The notes under the pieces were generated by a model that made no database searches, was not told where the DNA came from, and saw only the letters and a program-made list of their open reading frames with translations. The translations under genes and the position numbers were made by a program. From contig NC_041002.1 of NCBI RefSeq assembly GCF_004193775.1, forward strand, positions 13,056,485-13,120,484: a stretch of DNA of 64,000 nucleotides, written 5' to 3'. Origin of the DNA: Glycine soja (lineage: Eukaryota; Streptophyta; Magnoliopsida; Fabales; Fabaceae). Positions 47,279 through 59,849 of the stretch are shown here, piece by piece. Each line of letters starts with the position of its first letter. Within the stretch, counting starts at the first letter, position 1.

Positions 47279-48014
47279 GAAACTGTGCCTGTGGGTGGGC
47301 GAGAAATAAGAAAGAAAATAGAAAAACAAAAGGAAAAATAAATATTAATCACTAATCTAATGATGGAAATCTAATTTCCTATTGTGTTTAAAAAAGGGAA
47401 AAGACAAAATGAGATTCTTTCAATATTTTCATTAAAAGATGAAATTTAATTATAGTAGATAGAGTACAAGATGAAATTTAATTAAAGCAAGAAACATATA
47501 CGTTGATGCAAAACTAAAAATAGATCTTTTCCTAATTAAATTAATTCCTAAAATGCATATGACCATAAGATATAAATAAGATTCTTTCAAAATTTTCATT
47601 AAAAGATGAAATTTAATTAAAGTAAGAAACAAGATTATTTCCTCAATTAACATGCTATAATGACAATATATAAGTGTGGTCTTTGTTTTTTGTCTTTAGA
47701 GAAAAATAGGCGTGTCAGTAAGTGTGAGTGTCTCTATCCAGCCATGTTGCAAAATAAGTATGTGAGTAATTATCTCTCTTCTCTTTAGGTATGTCGCAAA
47801 ATACACGTGTCTCATTGTGTGACATTACTAACTTTGATTTGGTAAGTAAAAATAAAGCAAGAACCCTTAACTTGTCTTTTTCCTTTAAAAGATTCTAACA
47901 TTGGTAGGAAATTAATTTATTTTTCACCATTAGATTAGTGATGAATGATCTGCACTGTATTGATATAAGTTTGATGCTTCCCAAGCTAGAAGCTTATCCA
48001 TGAACACTGATATA
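47279..48014. other. Intergenic DNA with a short direct repeat
   Basis: The phrase GATTCTTTCAAWATTTTCA plus TTAAAAGATGAAATTTAATT occurs near 47411-47450 and again near 47580-47625, so a segment of about 170 bp has been partly duplicated. No gene is recognised. Confidence 0.5.
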
Positions 48015-49617
48015 TGTAGAAGCAAGCTTCATGATGACGAATCAAGATTAATTCAAGTTGTTTTGATGATAACAAAGATGATGACAAAAAGCTCAAGAGA
48101 ATGATTTCAAGATTGAGTCAAGAACAATTCCCAAGAGAATGATTTCAAGATTGAGTCAAGAACAATTCAAGAATCAAGAGAAATTTGATTTCAAGAATCA
48201 AGAATCAAGAATAATCAAGATCAAGATTCAAGACTCAAGATTCAAGAATCAAGAGAAGACTCAATCAAGATAAGTATTAAAAAGTTTTTCAAAACATTGA
48301 GTAGCACATGAAGTTTTCACAAAATCTTTTACCAAAGAGTTTTTACTCTCTGGTAATCGATTACTAGTTTACTGTAATCGATTACCAATGACAAAGTTTG
48401 TTTTCAAAAGCTTTCAACTGAATTTACAACGTTCCAATTAATTTCAAAATGGTGTAATCGATTACAAGATATTGGTAATCAATTACCAGTGTGTTTGAAC
48501 GTTGAAATTCAAATTCAATTGTGAAGAGTCACATCCTTTCACAAAAATGCTTTGTGTAATCGATTACAATAATTTTGTAATCGATTACCAGTGATAAGTT
48601 TTGAATTAAAATCAAAATATGTAACTCTTCCAATGGTTTTCAAGTTTTTCTAAAGGTTATAACTCTTCTAATGGTTTTCTTGACCAGACATGAAGAGTCT
48701 ATAAAAGCAAGACCTTGACTTGCATTTTAGATATTCATTCATAACAATTATTACAATCCTTTACAATCTTTGAATCTCCTTTGAACATCTTCTTCTTTTT
48801 CTTCCTTTTCCATAAGCTTTCTAAAGTTTTCTGGTTTTCTAAACCTTGAAAACAAAAGTGTGCTATTCATCTTTTTCATTTCCTTCTCCCTTTGCCAAAA
48901 AGAATTTGCCAAGGACTAACCGCCTGAATTCATTTTGTGTCTCTCTTCTCCCTTTTCCAAAAGAACGAAGGACTAACCGCCTGAATTCTTTTGTGTCACC
49001 CTTCTCTCTTGTCAAAGAATTCAAAACGACATAGTCTGAGAATTCTTTTGATTCTTCCCTTTCTCATAAACAAAAGATTTCAAAGGACTAACCGCCTGAA
49101 AATTCTTTTGTTTCCACCTTCACAAAGTTTCGAAGGACTAACCGCCTGAGAACTTTGTCTTAACACATTGGAGGCTACATCCTTTGTGGTACAAGTAGAG
49201 GGTACAACTACTTGGGTTGTTGTGAATGAGAACAAGAGAGGGTACATCTCTTGTGGATCAGTTCTAGTGGAGGAGGGTACATCCACTAGGTTGTTCAAAG
49301 AGAATAAGGGAGGGTACACAAGGGAGGGTACATCCCTTGTAGATCTTTGCTTGTAAAGGACTTTACAAGGTTGAAAAGAAATCTCAAGGACCGTAGGTCG
49401 CTTGGGGACTGGATGTAGGCACAGGTTGTTGCCGAACCAGTATAAAACTCTTATGTTTGTCGTCTTCTTCCCTACACTCTTTAATTCCCGCTGTGCACTT
49501 TAATTATTGCTTTTACTTTTGGTAACATTAAGAAGGATAGATTTTTAATTAGTAAAGGTTCGTTAATAATTAATTCAACCCCCCCTTCTTAATTATTCGA
49601 GGCCACTTGATCCAACA
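48015..49617 (+). repeat. SIRE-like solo LTR, 1603 bp
   Basis: TGTAGAAGC...ATCCAACA with a perfect 5-bp duplication ATATA (48010-48014 and 49618-49622) and no internal retroelement sequence on either side, so it arose by recombination between the two LTRs of one element. It has the same plan as the LTR at 44891: palindrome pairs centred at 48358.5/48379.5, 48459.5/48480.5 and 48561.5/48582.5, TATA box near 48700, tandem array, then hairpins at 49232-49254, 49264-49289 and 49318-49340. Confidence 0.92.
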
Positions 49618-50660
49618 ATATATAATTAAGGCATCGGTTCTGTAACGATAACAAAGCAATCATAGATATACATGTTTCAGAAGTTTGTATATTAGATACA
49701 TTACTCAATGCTTACATTGCATGGTGACTTATCTCTTTCGTTAATATCATGGTTGAGCATTCCTTTGACATGCTAAGAACATTAACTTGACAAGTGAAAA
49801 TACCTATCCTTGAAACAACATCAAAAAATAAGATGAAATATGAGAGAATAGTTAAAATAAAATGAATAAGCTGAAATAAGAGATGAACTTCTTAGTCCTT
49901 ACATGTTACAACAATTAAGAGGAAGGACAAATAATAGGGAAGAAGAGGCAGGAATTATCCACCCTTCTAGCTTCATTTCAATGGACTCTAACCCAACTTC
50001 TTTACCTGAAAAAAAATCACAAATTAACTTACACTACGGAGCCAGAGCAAACACTAGCATATATAAGTCATATATTTAACTAAGCAACACAAAATTAACG
50101 ATGGGGAAATCAAAATTAGAGACATAAACTCCACTGACAAAATTAGGAATGTTGAGGCCATTAGAGAAATGACCAGTGGGTCTACAAGTAGCAGACCTAC
50201 AGTGTGTCCTTCTACATTTTCCTCTTGACTATATGGTAAAATCATTAGAAGCATAAAGTGGCTTCATCTTAACTATATGGAGGAGTCAGTACCTTCCAAA
50301 TTCCTTCAATTTTCTTCCATTAATGATTGTTCACTTTTATTATAAAGAAAAAAATATTTAAGGCTTGAGTTTTATTTATTTATTAGGATCCTACCCTATG
50401 TAAAGTAATTTGACACTTGTTGCAGGAGTATTGTAGGATCTGTCAAACATAAAGAAATTTAGTATTATTTTCCACTAAACTATATTTAATTCTATAGAAC
50501 TTGGACTTCAGTGATTGATAGAAGAAGCAAAAAGAAACATAAACTTACTTTGCTTCTTGAACACCTTCAATCCAACCTTTTCATTGTTATGCTTGGGATG
50601 CATTTTAGCATACCCTTACTTTTCCTTGGTTTCAACATCCACAACATGGTTCTAGTAGTG
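49618..50660. other. Intergenic DNA with a gene scrap
   Basis: AT-rich except for the GDSL-like minus-strand fragment at about 50090-50222. A minus-strand acceptor-like TTTTTTTTCAG near 50010 precedes a short open stretch, but no gene model is possible. Confidence 0.4.
50090..50222 (-). pseudogene. Fragment of a GDSL esterase/lipase
   Basis: One minus-strand frame reads RPTGHFSNGLNIPNFVSGVY. This fits the block shortly after the catalytic GDS motif in plant GDSL lipases (usual pattern GRFSNGxNIPDFI), where the first exon often ends. The GDS block itself and later exons are not found. The frame is open but too short to function. It may have been captured by a transposon, as other gene scraps lie close by. 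Confidence 0.4.
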
Positions 50661-50830
50661 GCTACTCCGATCTCACTGATGACTCTTCATTACTTGCTCA
50701 AGCAATGGAACTTTTTGGACCAAGATAATTCACAAAGTATTGTGACATGTATGTTGGTGAAGAGTTAAATTAAGAAAAAGTTTCTTCAAATGCAAGTGCC
50801 ATGAGTTGCATTGAACTTGACGTAAAATTA
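50661..50830 (+). pseudogene. 170-bp copy of the NIK-like gene 3' end
   Basis: Colinear with 39121-39290: it contains the last 22 codons of the receptor kinase ([17 protein letters not shown], then a changed Ser-to-Phe and GPR), a stop changed from TGA to TAA, and about 100 bases of 3' UTR. It starts abruptly at codon YSDL and is cut at 50830 by a CACTA terminus. The frame is intact but there is no kinase domain. The source may be this gene or a paralogue. Confidence 0.88.
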
Positions 50831-51095
50831 CACTACTAAAAAAAATGTGTTTTAACATCGTTGTATCTAGGTCGGTTTTCGAAAAACATATGTAGAAAAA
50901 TAGGCGGTGACATTTTTGAAATTGTTTCCAACTTTTTTAAGACGGTTTTATAAAAATTGTCTTTTCTAGAAGGTGTTAACGATGGTTTTTATAAAACCGT
51001 CTTTGATTTGAAGGTTACCACGACCTTTTTTGAAAACAATTTTTGATTTTAAGCTGACAATGACGTTATTTTTCAAAATCGTCTTTAACACCTTC
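50831..51095 (+). mobile_element. CACTA element left end
   Basis: It starts CACTACTAAAAAAAATG directly after the NIK copy, the usual CACTA terminus. It is followed by several inverted copies of phrases like AAAACCGTCTT, GACGGTTTTATAAAAA and AAAATCGTC, typical of subterminal repeats. No right terminus (AGTAGTG) and no transposase are found, so the right limit is uncertain. Confidence 0.55.
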
Positions 51096-52383
51096 ATATA
51101 CTATAAAATTTTCACTCTAGTTGTACACAAACCCTCACTCTTACGCCATCAATCTTGTGCCATTGACTCTGCCATGACCGTGACCTCCGAAGTTTGCTGC
51201 AACTACCATTTTGCTTCACTCTGCCTCACTCTCATCCATCGTTTCAGCGCTTCCCTCTATTGATTGTACCTCCGTCATGCATTAAGTAACAATGTATACT
51301 TTATGCTCTTGCTCAAAGATTAATGTCTTTGTTGTTCGTGCTCCCTCATTTGTTATAGGTTTCATTTATATGCGCTTGGTGTTGGCAACATGCTTATTAA
51401 TTTGTTGGCATTGCTACTTTATGTTTGTGTTTGTTTAAACCCTAGATATACTGAGTTTTAAGTAGAAATCCCTTTTGCATTATAGTGTTGGCTGGTTGAA
51501 GTGACAAGTATATATGTCTGTTGGTTTTATAATTCTTGTGAATTAGTTTGTTGGTTTAGCAAAATAGAGTGAACTAGGTCAACTTGTCGAAACATATATG
51601 AACTGAAAACATATTCATTTAATGCCATAATTAGTTTTTGGTAAGTTATAATTTATTTTCTTCCTTGTGATATGGTCTTGTTTAGTTTAGCCCGTATGAT
51701 TTAAGTTGTCATAAGCATGAACATAATGGGTCGACTGTCTCTGCCAATACTTGCTTAGAGAAACCATAAGAAAGCTATGTGAATAGTATTTTTTTTTTCT
51801 TTGCCTCTTGGATTAGGATCAATTTCATACTTTTGGACTCCACCTAAAACTTTAAGAACATTCCTCGTTTTCTACTCAATCAAACCAATGTGAATACGAG
51901 GCTGAACTTGTGATGAGGAATGAGGATGAGTGCTTGTTTGAAGAATAGGAGTTGTACTATGAGTGTGAAGTTGAGATGGAAGAGCGAGTTACTGAACATT
52001 GCAGCTTGCTGGTCTAGAGGGGGGATTGTTGTTCTCTGATTGTGAGACTGCAAGCTGATAGAAACAAGATTAACAAGTTAAAAGTTAATAGGATCTGAAT
52101 AACCATTTTCAACTGGTCACTATATTATAAAGTAGTTCTCCAAGTTTCTATAAGTTGAAACAATAACAACAGGAACCAAGCGTTATTGCATTAGGTGGAG
52201 TCAGCAATATGGCTGAAGCAATAATGTCTATAGACAAACTCACAGAAACTATGGTTTAAGATCCTGTTTGGATATATAAACATTTTCATAAGCACCTATA
52301 GGAGAAGAAAATAAATTGAGCTTCTTCGATAAGCTAAAATTAACTTATGCACTTTAGCTTTTGTAAAAGTTAGATGAAGAGCT
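51096..52383. other. Unassigned, possibly CACTA interior
   Basis: Bases 51115-51290 are GC-richer and may be captured genic sequence, but no family is recognised. The remainder shows no supported gene. Confidence 0.35.
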
Positions 52384-53066
52384 TGTAGGAAAGTAGAAGA
52401 TTATAGGAAGTATTTGAGAGAAATGGAGGAGAGAATATTTGAAAGAAGACTAGTTTTTATTACTTGAGAAATTTTTTTGTTTTGATTTCGTTGGCTTTTT
52501 TGGATCCACTTACAAATGGCAACCTCTCCCCCTTTTATAGGCTTCAAGGGAGAGTTCTAGATATATCAGGAAAGTTTCCACGTACTTCAAGGGAGAGTTC
52601 TACACACTTTTTTAATTAAATATTACTTCTACTTATTTCTACACTTTTCTAGAAGTTTCTTTAAAGTAGTAGCACAAACTTAATGATCCTAACACTTGAT
52701 TAATGGGCTAAATCAAGTTTATATTATCCAACACCCCCTTAAACTTGATTTATCATTCCAAGTAAGCTTCTTAACTTGATAAAGTCTTCTTGCTTGGGCG
52801 GCTTGGTGAAGATGTCGGCTATTTGGTCTTGAGACTTCACATATTCTACATGTACATCCTTTCTTGCTATTAACAGGTATCAATATGTTTGCTTCAATCA
52901 TGGAACACTGGATTCTTTGCTACAGCAATGGCTGACTGTCCACAAAGACCTTGGTTGGGTCTTCTTGTGACATACCCAACTCTTTTAACAAATTCCTAAG
53001 CTAGACTGCATGACAAACATATGAAGTAGTTGCTACGTATTCTGCCTCACAAGTCGAAAGAGTGGC
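52384..53066 (-). mobile_element. Truncated Copia element, 3' part, minus strand
   Basis: Same family as 40900-47278. Its 3' LTR is 52384-52733 (350 bp, TGTAGGAAAG to TTATCCAACA on the plus strand), preceded in element orientation by the RNase H end at 52734-53066. The homology stops at 53066, where the Gypsy LTR begins, so the Gypsy insertion or a later deletion removed the rest. Confidence 0.8.
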
Positions 53067-55715
53067 CGTAACATTCCATTTTTTTGTAAATAAATTAAAA
53101 AGGTTTTTTAGTTAAAAAAAAAAGAAATAGAGTTTCAGTAAATGGTGAGATTTTTATGATTAAATAAATAAGGAGAAATAATTGTATTAAAATAATGGTT
53201 TGAATGAAAATAAAAAAATATTTGATTTATTCATTTGATAGGAAATAAAATAGAGTTCTTTTTTATAAAATAATAAAAAATAAATAAATAGAGTAAATAA
53301 TAGGTTGTGAGTACTCTAGCTATAAATAGAAACAAGATAGACTGACGATAGACTCTATACCTCCTCTTTCTCTCAATTTCATTTTCTCTTTTCCCCTTCC
53401 AAAATCCTCTCTTTTTCCCGCATATACTCAAATCTGTCTTAGTGAATCGACAATCTCGGACTCGTTAACCGTTGGATCATTGTGATATTTAAACACCAGG
53501 TTTGAAACTCATTTCCAAGCACTACCACCGTTGGAAATTCTGAAAAAGTATTACAGCTAAGAGAAATGTCCTTTGCATTGTAGCTTTCTCTTTTCCCACA
53601 GAGACTTAAAACCTGTCCAGTAAAACTATGATCCCGAACTCGTTAACCGTTGGATCACCGTAATATTTAGATACCTGGTTTGAAGTTCCTTTTTGCACAC
53701 CTTCACCATTGGGATTTGTGAAATAATATTGATGGAGAGAGAAAAGTCGAGGAATCAAAAGAAAAACTTGAGGAATCTCAGGAAATGAAGGCTTTAATCT
53801 CTTTTGCTTGGAAACCATATCAGAACAAATCAGAAGAAAAACTCGAGGAATCTCAGGAAATTGCTAGAGAGGCCGCTATCGCTGCTGGAACACACGTGAA
53901 CCCGCTTAGAGGTAAAGGATGAGTTTATCGCAATTGGGGTTAGAATGAACATAAGTAGGGATCCTTAGAGGATTAAATTGGGGTTTATTTTGGGATGTTT
54001 ATTGAATTATAATTTTTCCTTTATGATTATAAATACAATATTGATGTCCTAATGTGAATTGGTTGATAAAATTGAATGCTCTTGGTGTTTTCATTTTTTT
54101 ATACCTATGATTTTGATTAATTGATTTTGATATAATTGTGTGAAATTATTTGAGGGATTTTACTCCCCAGGTTGTGATAAACTTTTTGTATAAATTGTTA
54201 TATTGAGATTATGAAATTGTGCTTCAAATTGTGAGTATGTGATAAATTGAATTCGTGATGAATGGAGAAATACATGTGTATTGAGATGTGTGTATTGAGT
54301 TGTGAGCTAAGAACTGTGCAATCACACAATTGTAAGACCCTTTAAGGGCGATGAGTATTATGATGGGATCCACTGTAGGGACCCGACGAGTTTAATCACA
54401 AGCGCGAAGTGATAAAATTATTTTGAGAACAATTGAGGAGTCGTGTGTATTGCATAGTTCATATGTAAAGTGTATGTGATTCATGAGGTGTGATTACATG
54501 TTTAATTGAGATTATACCATTGTGATTGAGACCGAGTGTATGTGATAAATTGAGTATGTATTGACTTGTAATATATATGTGCATTGAGATGTTGTGTGCA
54601 TTGAGTTGAGAGCTATGAATTATACTAGAATCACACGACTATAAGACCCTTTAAGGACGACGAGTTAATGCACGATGAGTATTGTGATGGGAACCATTGA
54701 GGGGACTCGACGAGTTTAATCACAAGCACGACGAGATAAAATTATTTTGAGAATAATTGAGGAGTCGTGTGCTTCGTACAATTCATAGATACAATTTGCA
54801 TGCTAAAATGTTTTCTGGGTTGGACCTGAATTAGGAGGGAGAGGCCCTGACGGACTCTTCGAAGTGTAGGCCTTGGGGGTAAATACATCCAATTTGAGTG
54901 CTCTTTTAAGCCTGTGCCGATCTCACATGGTTGGAGCATTCTCGCAAAACAGCGTGACCCCGACTAATCTCCTTATGATTTTACCTAGTGAGAGTGACCT
55001 GACTTACTAGTGCGTGGTTTGTCTTGTCATGTACTCCTAGGCGTCCGACAAGGTTTTTCACTTACACGGTACCATATTGCATATAAAATTGAGTCTTAGT
55101 GTATCTATTGCATAACGCTTGTGTATTGATCGATATTGATTGATTTAGTGATATTGTGTTTTGATTCTTGAGTACATGAATGATGTGAAAATGAATGAGA
55201 CGAGTTATGTTGTGATGTGATGTTACGCGACAAAGTGATGGAATGACGTGAACTATGTTTAAGTAAGTTATATTTCATTTATATGATATGTATATCTATA
55301 TGTTGTCTTGTTTTTCTCTATTAGCTAGGAATGTGATAACTCACTCCCTGTGTGCTATTTGTGTTTGGATCCTGTGATGATCTCAAACCTTGTGTTCGTG
55401 GGAGCAGATGATTAGGTGGATGACTATGAAGAACCTCATGCTAGAGGACACGGGAACACAATGCTCTGATAGGATGTGACATTGGGGTATATGTTTCTAT
55501 ATTAATTGCATGAAGTCTTGGATGACCTTGTTTTGAGCCAAGATGATTTATTATTTATTTGGACAAGTTTTATTATGATGTTAGAAAAGTGAATGTGAGC
55601 CTTTGACCATTTTGAAAGGCTTGTATTTAAATGTGTTTTAAAAACTTTTAATTAATTTTGATTTCTTATTTCTTTTATTATTAGTATCTATATATGAGGG
55701 GTAGAGAGCGTCACA
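53067..55715 (+). repeat. Gypsy-type 5' LTR, 2649 bp
   Basis: Same family as 3022-5655 (2634 bp). It starts CGTAACATTCC, the first T having become C, and ends GAGAGCGTCACA. A primer-binding site follows at 55721, so this is a 5' LTR. The ORFs at 53606-53818 and 54742-54939 are LTR sequence. Confidence 0.82.
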
Positions 55716-55720
55716 TTTAG

Positions 55721-55732
55721 TGGTATCAGAGC
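55721..55732 (+). promoter_or_regulatory. Primer-binding site of the Gypsy element
   Basis: TGGTATCAGAGC, complementary to initiator tRNA-Met, five bases after the LTR end. Confidence 0.85.
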
Positions 55733-58700
55733 AGGTCGAACCTTTCGGCCAGTGTGTTATGTGCTTACCATATTTTGGTGTGCACTCTGTGTGGTTACTT
55801 ATGAGTACTTTTGTTGAGCATGCTTGAATTATTATTTGTATTTTCTTCTACATGATCAAATGCGACTTAATAATAATGCTTGTATGTGCCTTGCATCCTT
55901 AATGTCTGCTATACCATAAATCCTCTATTGAGTCATGAGTTATGAGATTGACCATCTCTATAATTCGTGAAGTGCGGAAGGATGTCATGGCAAGTCATTA
56001 GGTGATACAAGTGGTCTTGAAAATTTGATGTGTGTATTAATGTTGTTAAAAACCTTGAACTTGCAGGTGTGTTTAATCGATGTGTTAAAATGTGTTGACT
56101 AATCCTTTTTTTTTGTGTGTGACCATAAGCATGATTGTTGAAACTTGTGTTTCCTTAAATACACCCTTAGTGACTGTTCAATTCTATATTCTTATATGTA
56201 TGTTATATACTTGTTATAGGAACCTTATAATTCTATGTATGCTTGTAGTATGGTGTTCTGCCTTAATTGCATGGATAATATGGTTGTTTGTGATTTCTTG
56301 TTCTTAGTGATGCTGGTACTCTATAGTTCGATGACTCATATCGAGATATATTTCATAAAGAATACTTTTTTGATCGTACCTTCTGATTCTAGTGCAACCT
56401 ATTCTTTGTGTTGCGTGCTTAAGTCAAGTAATTTGATTACACTTGCAAGCTTGAGTATAATTCATTCTGTGTTGTGAGCCTACATCAAACAATTGGATTA
56501 TTGATGTTTCTATCACAATCAAGTGATTGTTGACATCTCCATGTGTGTGTACAATGTGATTATGTTTTCATTTCTAGGATTCATTTGGAATATTTGTTGT
56601 TGATTATGAATAAGTGACCAATCTTTTTTTTATTTAAAATTTTTGTCTCCTAGTCAATCGACTATTAATCTTTTGATGTGCTGATTATCTTCCAATCATG
56701 CCTTGTTAAACTGCTTGATAACCTATCATGTTTTTACTTCTGTTATGAATAGAGAGAGACTTTGCCCTTGCCAATCACGTTAAGGTGTTTCGAGAGGAAA
56801 TACTTGAGTAGGCATTATCCTTGTTACTTGTAAATGAAAGTCAAACTTAGTAAGTCATGTACTTGTGTTCCTTGAGGATATGCTTATTTACCACCTAAGT
56901 GCGAGATTAAGAATCTTATAAGTGTAGTACCCATAGAAAATTATAATTGTAGTTCCTGGGAGATGGCTGGTAAAGAGTTGTTTAAGAATATAGAGTAGTT
57001 GGAAAAGTTGTGAAGAATAGTTAAGAGGTTTATTGTGAAACCTTAAGAAGAGTGTAAAGTAGTTAGTAAGGCGTTAATTGCTAAGCATGGAAGGATTCGA
57101 GAGTGAGTGTTCTTGTGTAAGGTATGTACCTTAAATGATTAGTGATGATAGTTGTATGATTAGCGAGATAAATCTTAGTTCTCTTTACCTTAATATGGGA
57201 AAAGTCTTGTTGGATCAAGTGGTCTCAAAATAATTAAGAAGGGGGGTTGAATTAATTATGAATGTGTCTTGACTAATTAAAAATCTATCCTTCTTAATGT
57301 TACTAGATTCAATTAGGCTTTTACTACTAAGTCAAGAAAGTAAAGAACAGAAATAGAAACTTAACCAAAAGTAAAAGCGATAATTAAAAGTACACAATAG
57401 AAATTAAAGAGTGTAGGGAAGAAGAAGACAAACACAAGATTTATACTGGTTTGGCCACAAACCGTGCCTACATCCAGTCCCCAAGCAACCAACGGTTCTT
57501 GAGATTTCTTTCAACCTTGTAAAATCCTTTACAAGCCAAAGATCCATAAGGGATGCACTCTCCCTTGTTCTCTTTGAATAACCAAGTGGATGTACCCTCC
57601 ACTTGAACCGATCCACAAGAGATGAAGAGAAATGAATTAGAAAGTTCTGTTGAAAGTGTTGAAAGAGATGAAACAAGATACTCAAAGATTGTTGAAAGAT
57701 TTTGAGAAATGAGTAAGAAAGTTCTGTAGAAAGTGTTGAAAAAATTGTTATGAAATTCAAGCCATGGTCACATATCTATAATCTCTTGATGACTCAAGTT
57801 AAAGTTTGTGACTTTTGGCAATTTCTTTAAAACTAGTCACCTTTTAAAAATTGTGACTCTTTTGAAAACTAGTCACTTAAAAAGTTGTGACTTTTGAAAA
57901 AATCTTCAGAACCAAGTCACTTGAAGAATTGTGACTTTTGAAAATTTATTTTTCGAAATCAGTCACTGGTAATTGATTACCATTAAGGTGTAATCAATTA
58001 CACATCAACAGATGTGACTCTTCATGTTTAAATTTTGAAAATCAAAACGTTTAGAACTCTGGTAATCGATTACAAGTATTGTGTAATCGATTACACAAGT
58101 TTAAAATGATTTAAAACTGTTTAAACACAAGTTGTGACTCTTGAAATTTGAAATCTAACGTTTTAAAACATTGGTAATCGATTACTACCTTCTGGTAATC
58201 GATTATCAGAGAGTAAAACTCTTTGGTAATGATTTTGTGAAAACTTCTTGTGTTACTCAATGTTTTGGAAAACTTTTTTAGTACTTATCTTGATTGAGTC
58301 TTTTCTTGATTCTTGAATCTTGATCTTGATTATTCTTGAAACTAGATTCTTGAATCTTTGGAATTTGCTTAACTCTTGATTCTTTGGCATCATCAAAATA
58401 ACCTTGGAAGGCATTGCTTCCACAAGTCTGAGGATGCTCCGATGACTACCTTAGTACCTATCGTGGCCTCTATGTGTACCTGGTCATGTCTTGACAAGAT
58501 CAATGCCCCTGTGTTTTCATGGGATGCGTGGACGGGATCTCCCACCTTGAGTTAGCCTTGTAGTGGTTTCGATGATTAGTGCTTAGTGTGTTTCCAATTA
58601 AGTTGGATTATGGGGTGTATCATAAGGTTGTTATAGACCTTTGGGAATCACATTTCGTGCTTAGAGTTTTGTTATGCATTTTAGTTAGATGATGATAACC

Positions 58701-59849
58701 CTTAGAGTATGCTACATTTAGGTGAGAGATAAATTTAAATCCTTTTTGGACAAAAGTTGTCATTGGATAGTGAACTTTGGACCCTTTCCATTAAGTTCCA
58801 GAATTAGGGACACGGAGCAAACTCACTTTGTCTTGTTTCCTTGATCGCATCATGCATCTCTTTATGGCATCATAATTGACATATCATTCCTGCATTTATC
58901 ATATATCATATTCATGCACTGCATTTTCATAAGTCATTGCATTTCCATACATATTCATTTAGCATTTTTTTTGTGTTCAGATAATTGCATACATTTTGTT
59001 GTCATCATTCACATGTTATGTTTACTCATGCATGATCCTGACACATAGTTGCTCATGCCTTGCATTTTCCTCTACATTGCAATAAAAAGTCACAATGAAG
59101 CATGAAAGTTTACATCGCATTCTTAGTTACATGTGTTGGGTACCATGATGATAGCTATATACAAACCATGTTGGGGTTCTATAGTCCTTTCTCTTGAAAA
59201 TGATTGAAAATCACGTGAACATGATACCTAATGCATTGTTAACATGAAAGGGTGGTCTTTCAGGCATCTCGTGTCGATCTCATAAATACATTTGTTATGC
59301 ATAGCTTAAGTATGCCCTAATCATTCATCTATATGATAGGTTGCCGAAGTATTGACGATCAAAATTTCTATTCCTTGGATCATAGGGTCAAACCAAGCAC
59401 AATCTTTTAAGAAAGGATTTTATCAAGTCAAGGTCAAAGTGTGGAAGTAGCCAGCTTGCAAAAGTTGGGGCCGAAGATGGATCGTGTTTACATAACTTCT
59501 TTGACTACTGCCAACACATGATTGAGCTAATGACTTACAAAATTAGGAACCACTGATGTGCCCATGTTTTATTTCCAGTTGCATTTTGACTCTAATGGGA
59601 TGTAATGAACAATGTTGTTTTAATGAAAATTAGAGTTGATTCGACCCTATGTTCTATTGAGTGTTCTGTGTAAAATTCGTTATACTTTAGCAACTTATCA
59701 TTCACATGCATTCATGCTTATTTGTTTTTCCACATTGGTATGCATTGCTCATTACATTCTTTCCTTGAAATCAGAAAAAAATAATCATTGTGCTAAGAAA
59801 GAAAGACTGTGCTTTACGACACCTTTACCAGACACGTGCCAAGACAAGG
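55733..59849 (+). other. Gypsy leader, without clear protein, split by a solo LTR
   Basis: Sequence between the PBS and the gag at 59850, interrupted at 57208-58424. I find no convincing long frame. Bases 58860-59060 are rich in CATTGCAT and CATACATT words, common in long leaders of legume Tat/Ogre-type elements. It is not proven that the LTR at 53067 and the gag at 59850 belong to the same element; an unseen boundary may exist. Confidence 0.4.
57208..58424 (-). repeat. SIRE-like solo LTR, 1217 bp, minus strand
   Basis: TGTTGGATCAAGTGG...GCTTCCACA with a perfect 5-bp duplication AGTCT (57203-57207 and 58425-58429). It is about 400 bp shorter than the copies at 44891 and 48015, mainly because the AGGACTAACCGCCTGA array is missing. 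It keeps three palindrome pairs (57974.5/57995.5, 58067.5/58088.5, 58179.5/58200.5) and a hairpin at 57583-57605 with stem CAAGTGGA. Confidence 0.92.

Noticed and set aside
56092..56477. Hydrophobic ORFs that look like membrane proteins
   Set aside because: T-rich retroelement leader DNA yields Phe/Leu/Ile/Cys-rich frames by composition. There are no motifs and two overlapping frames look alike.
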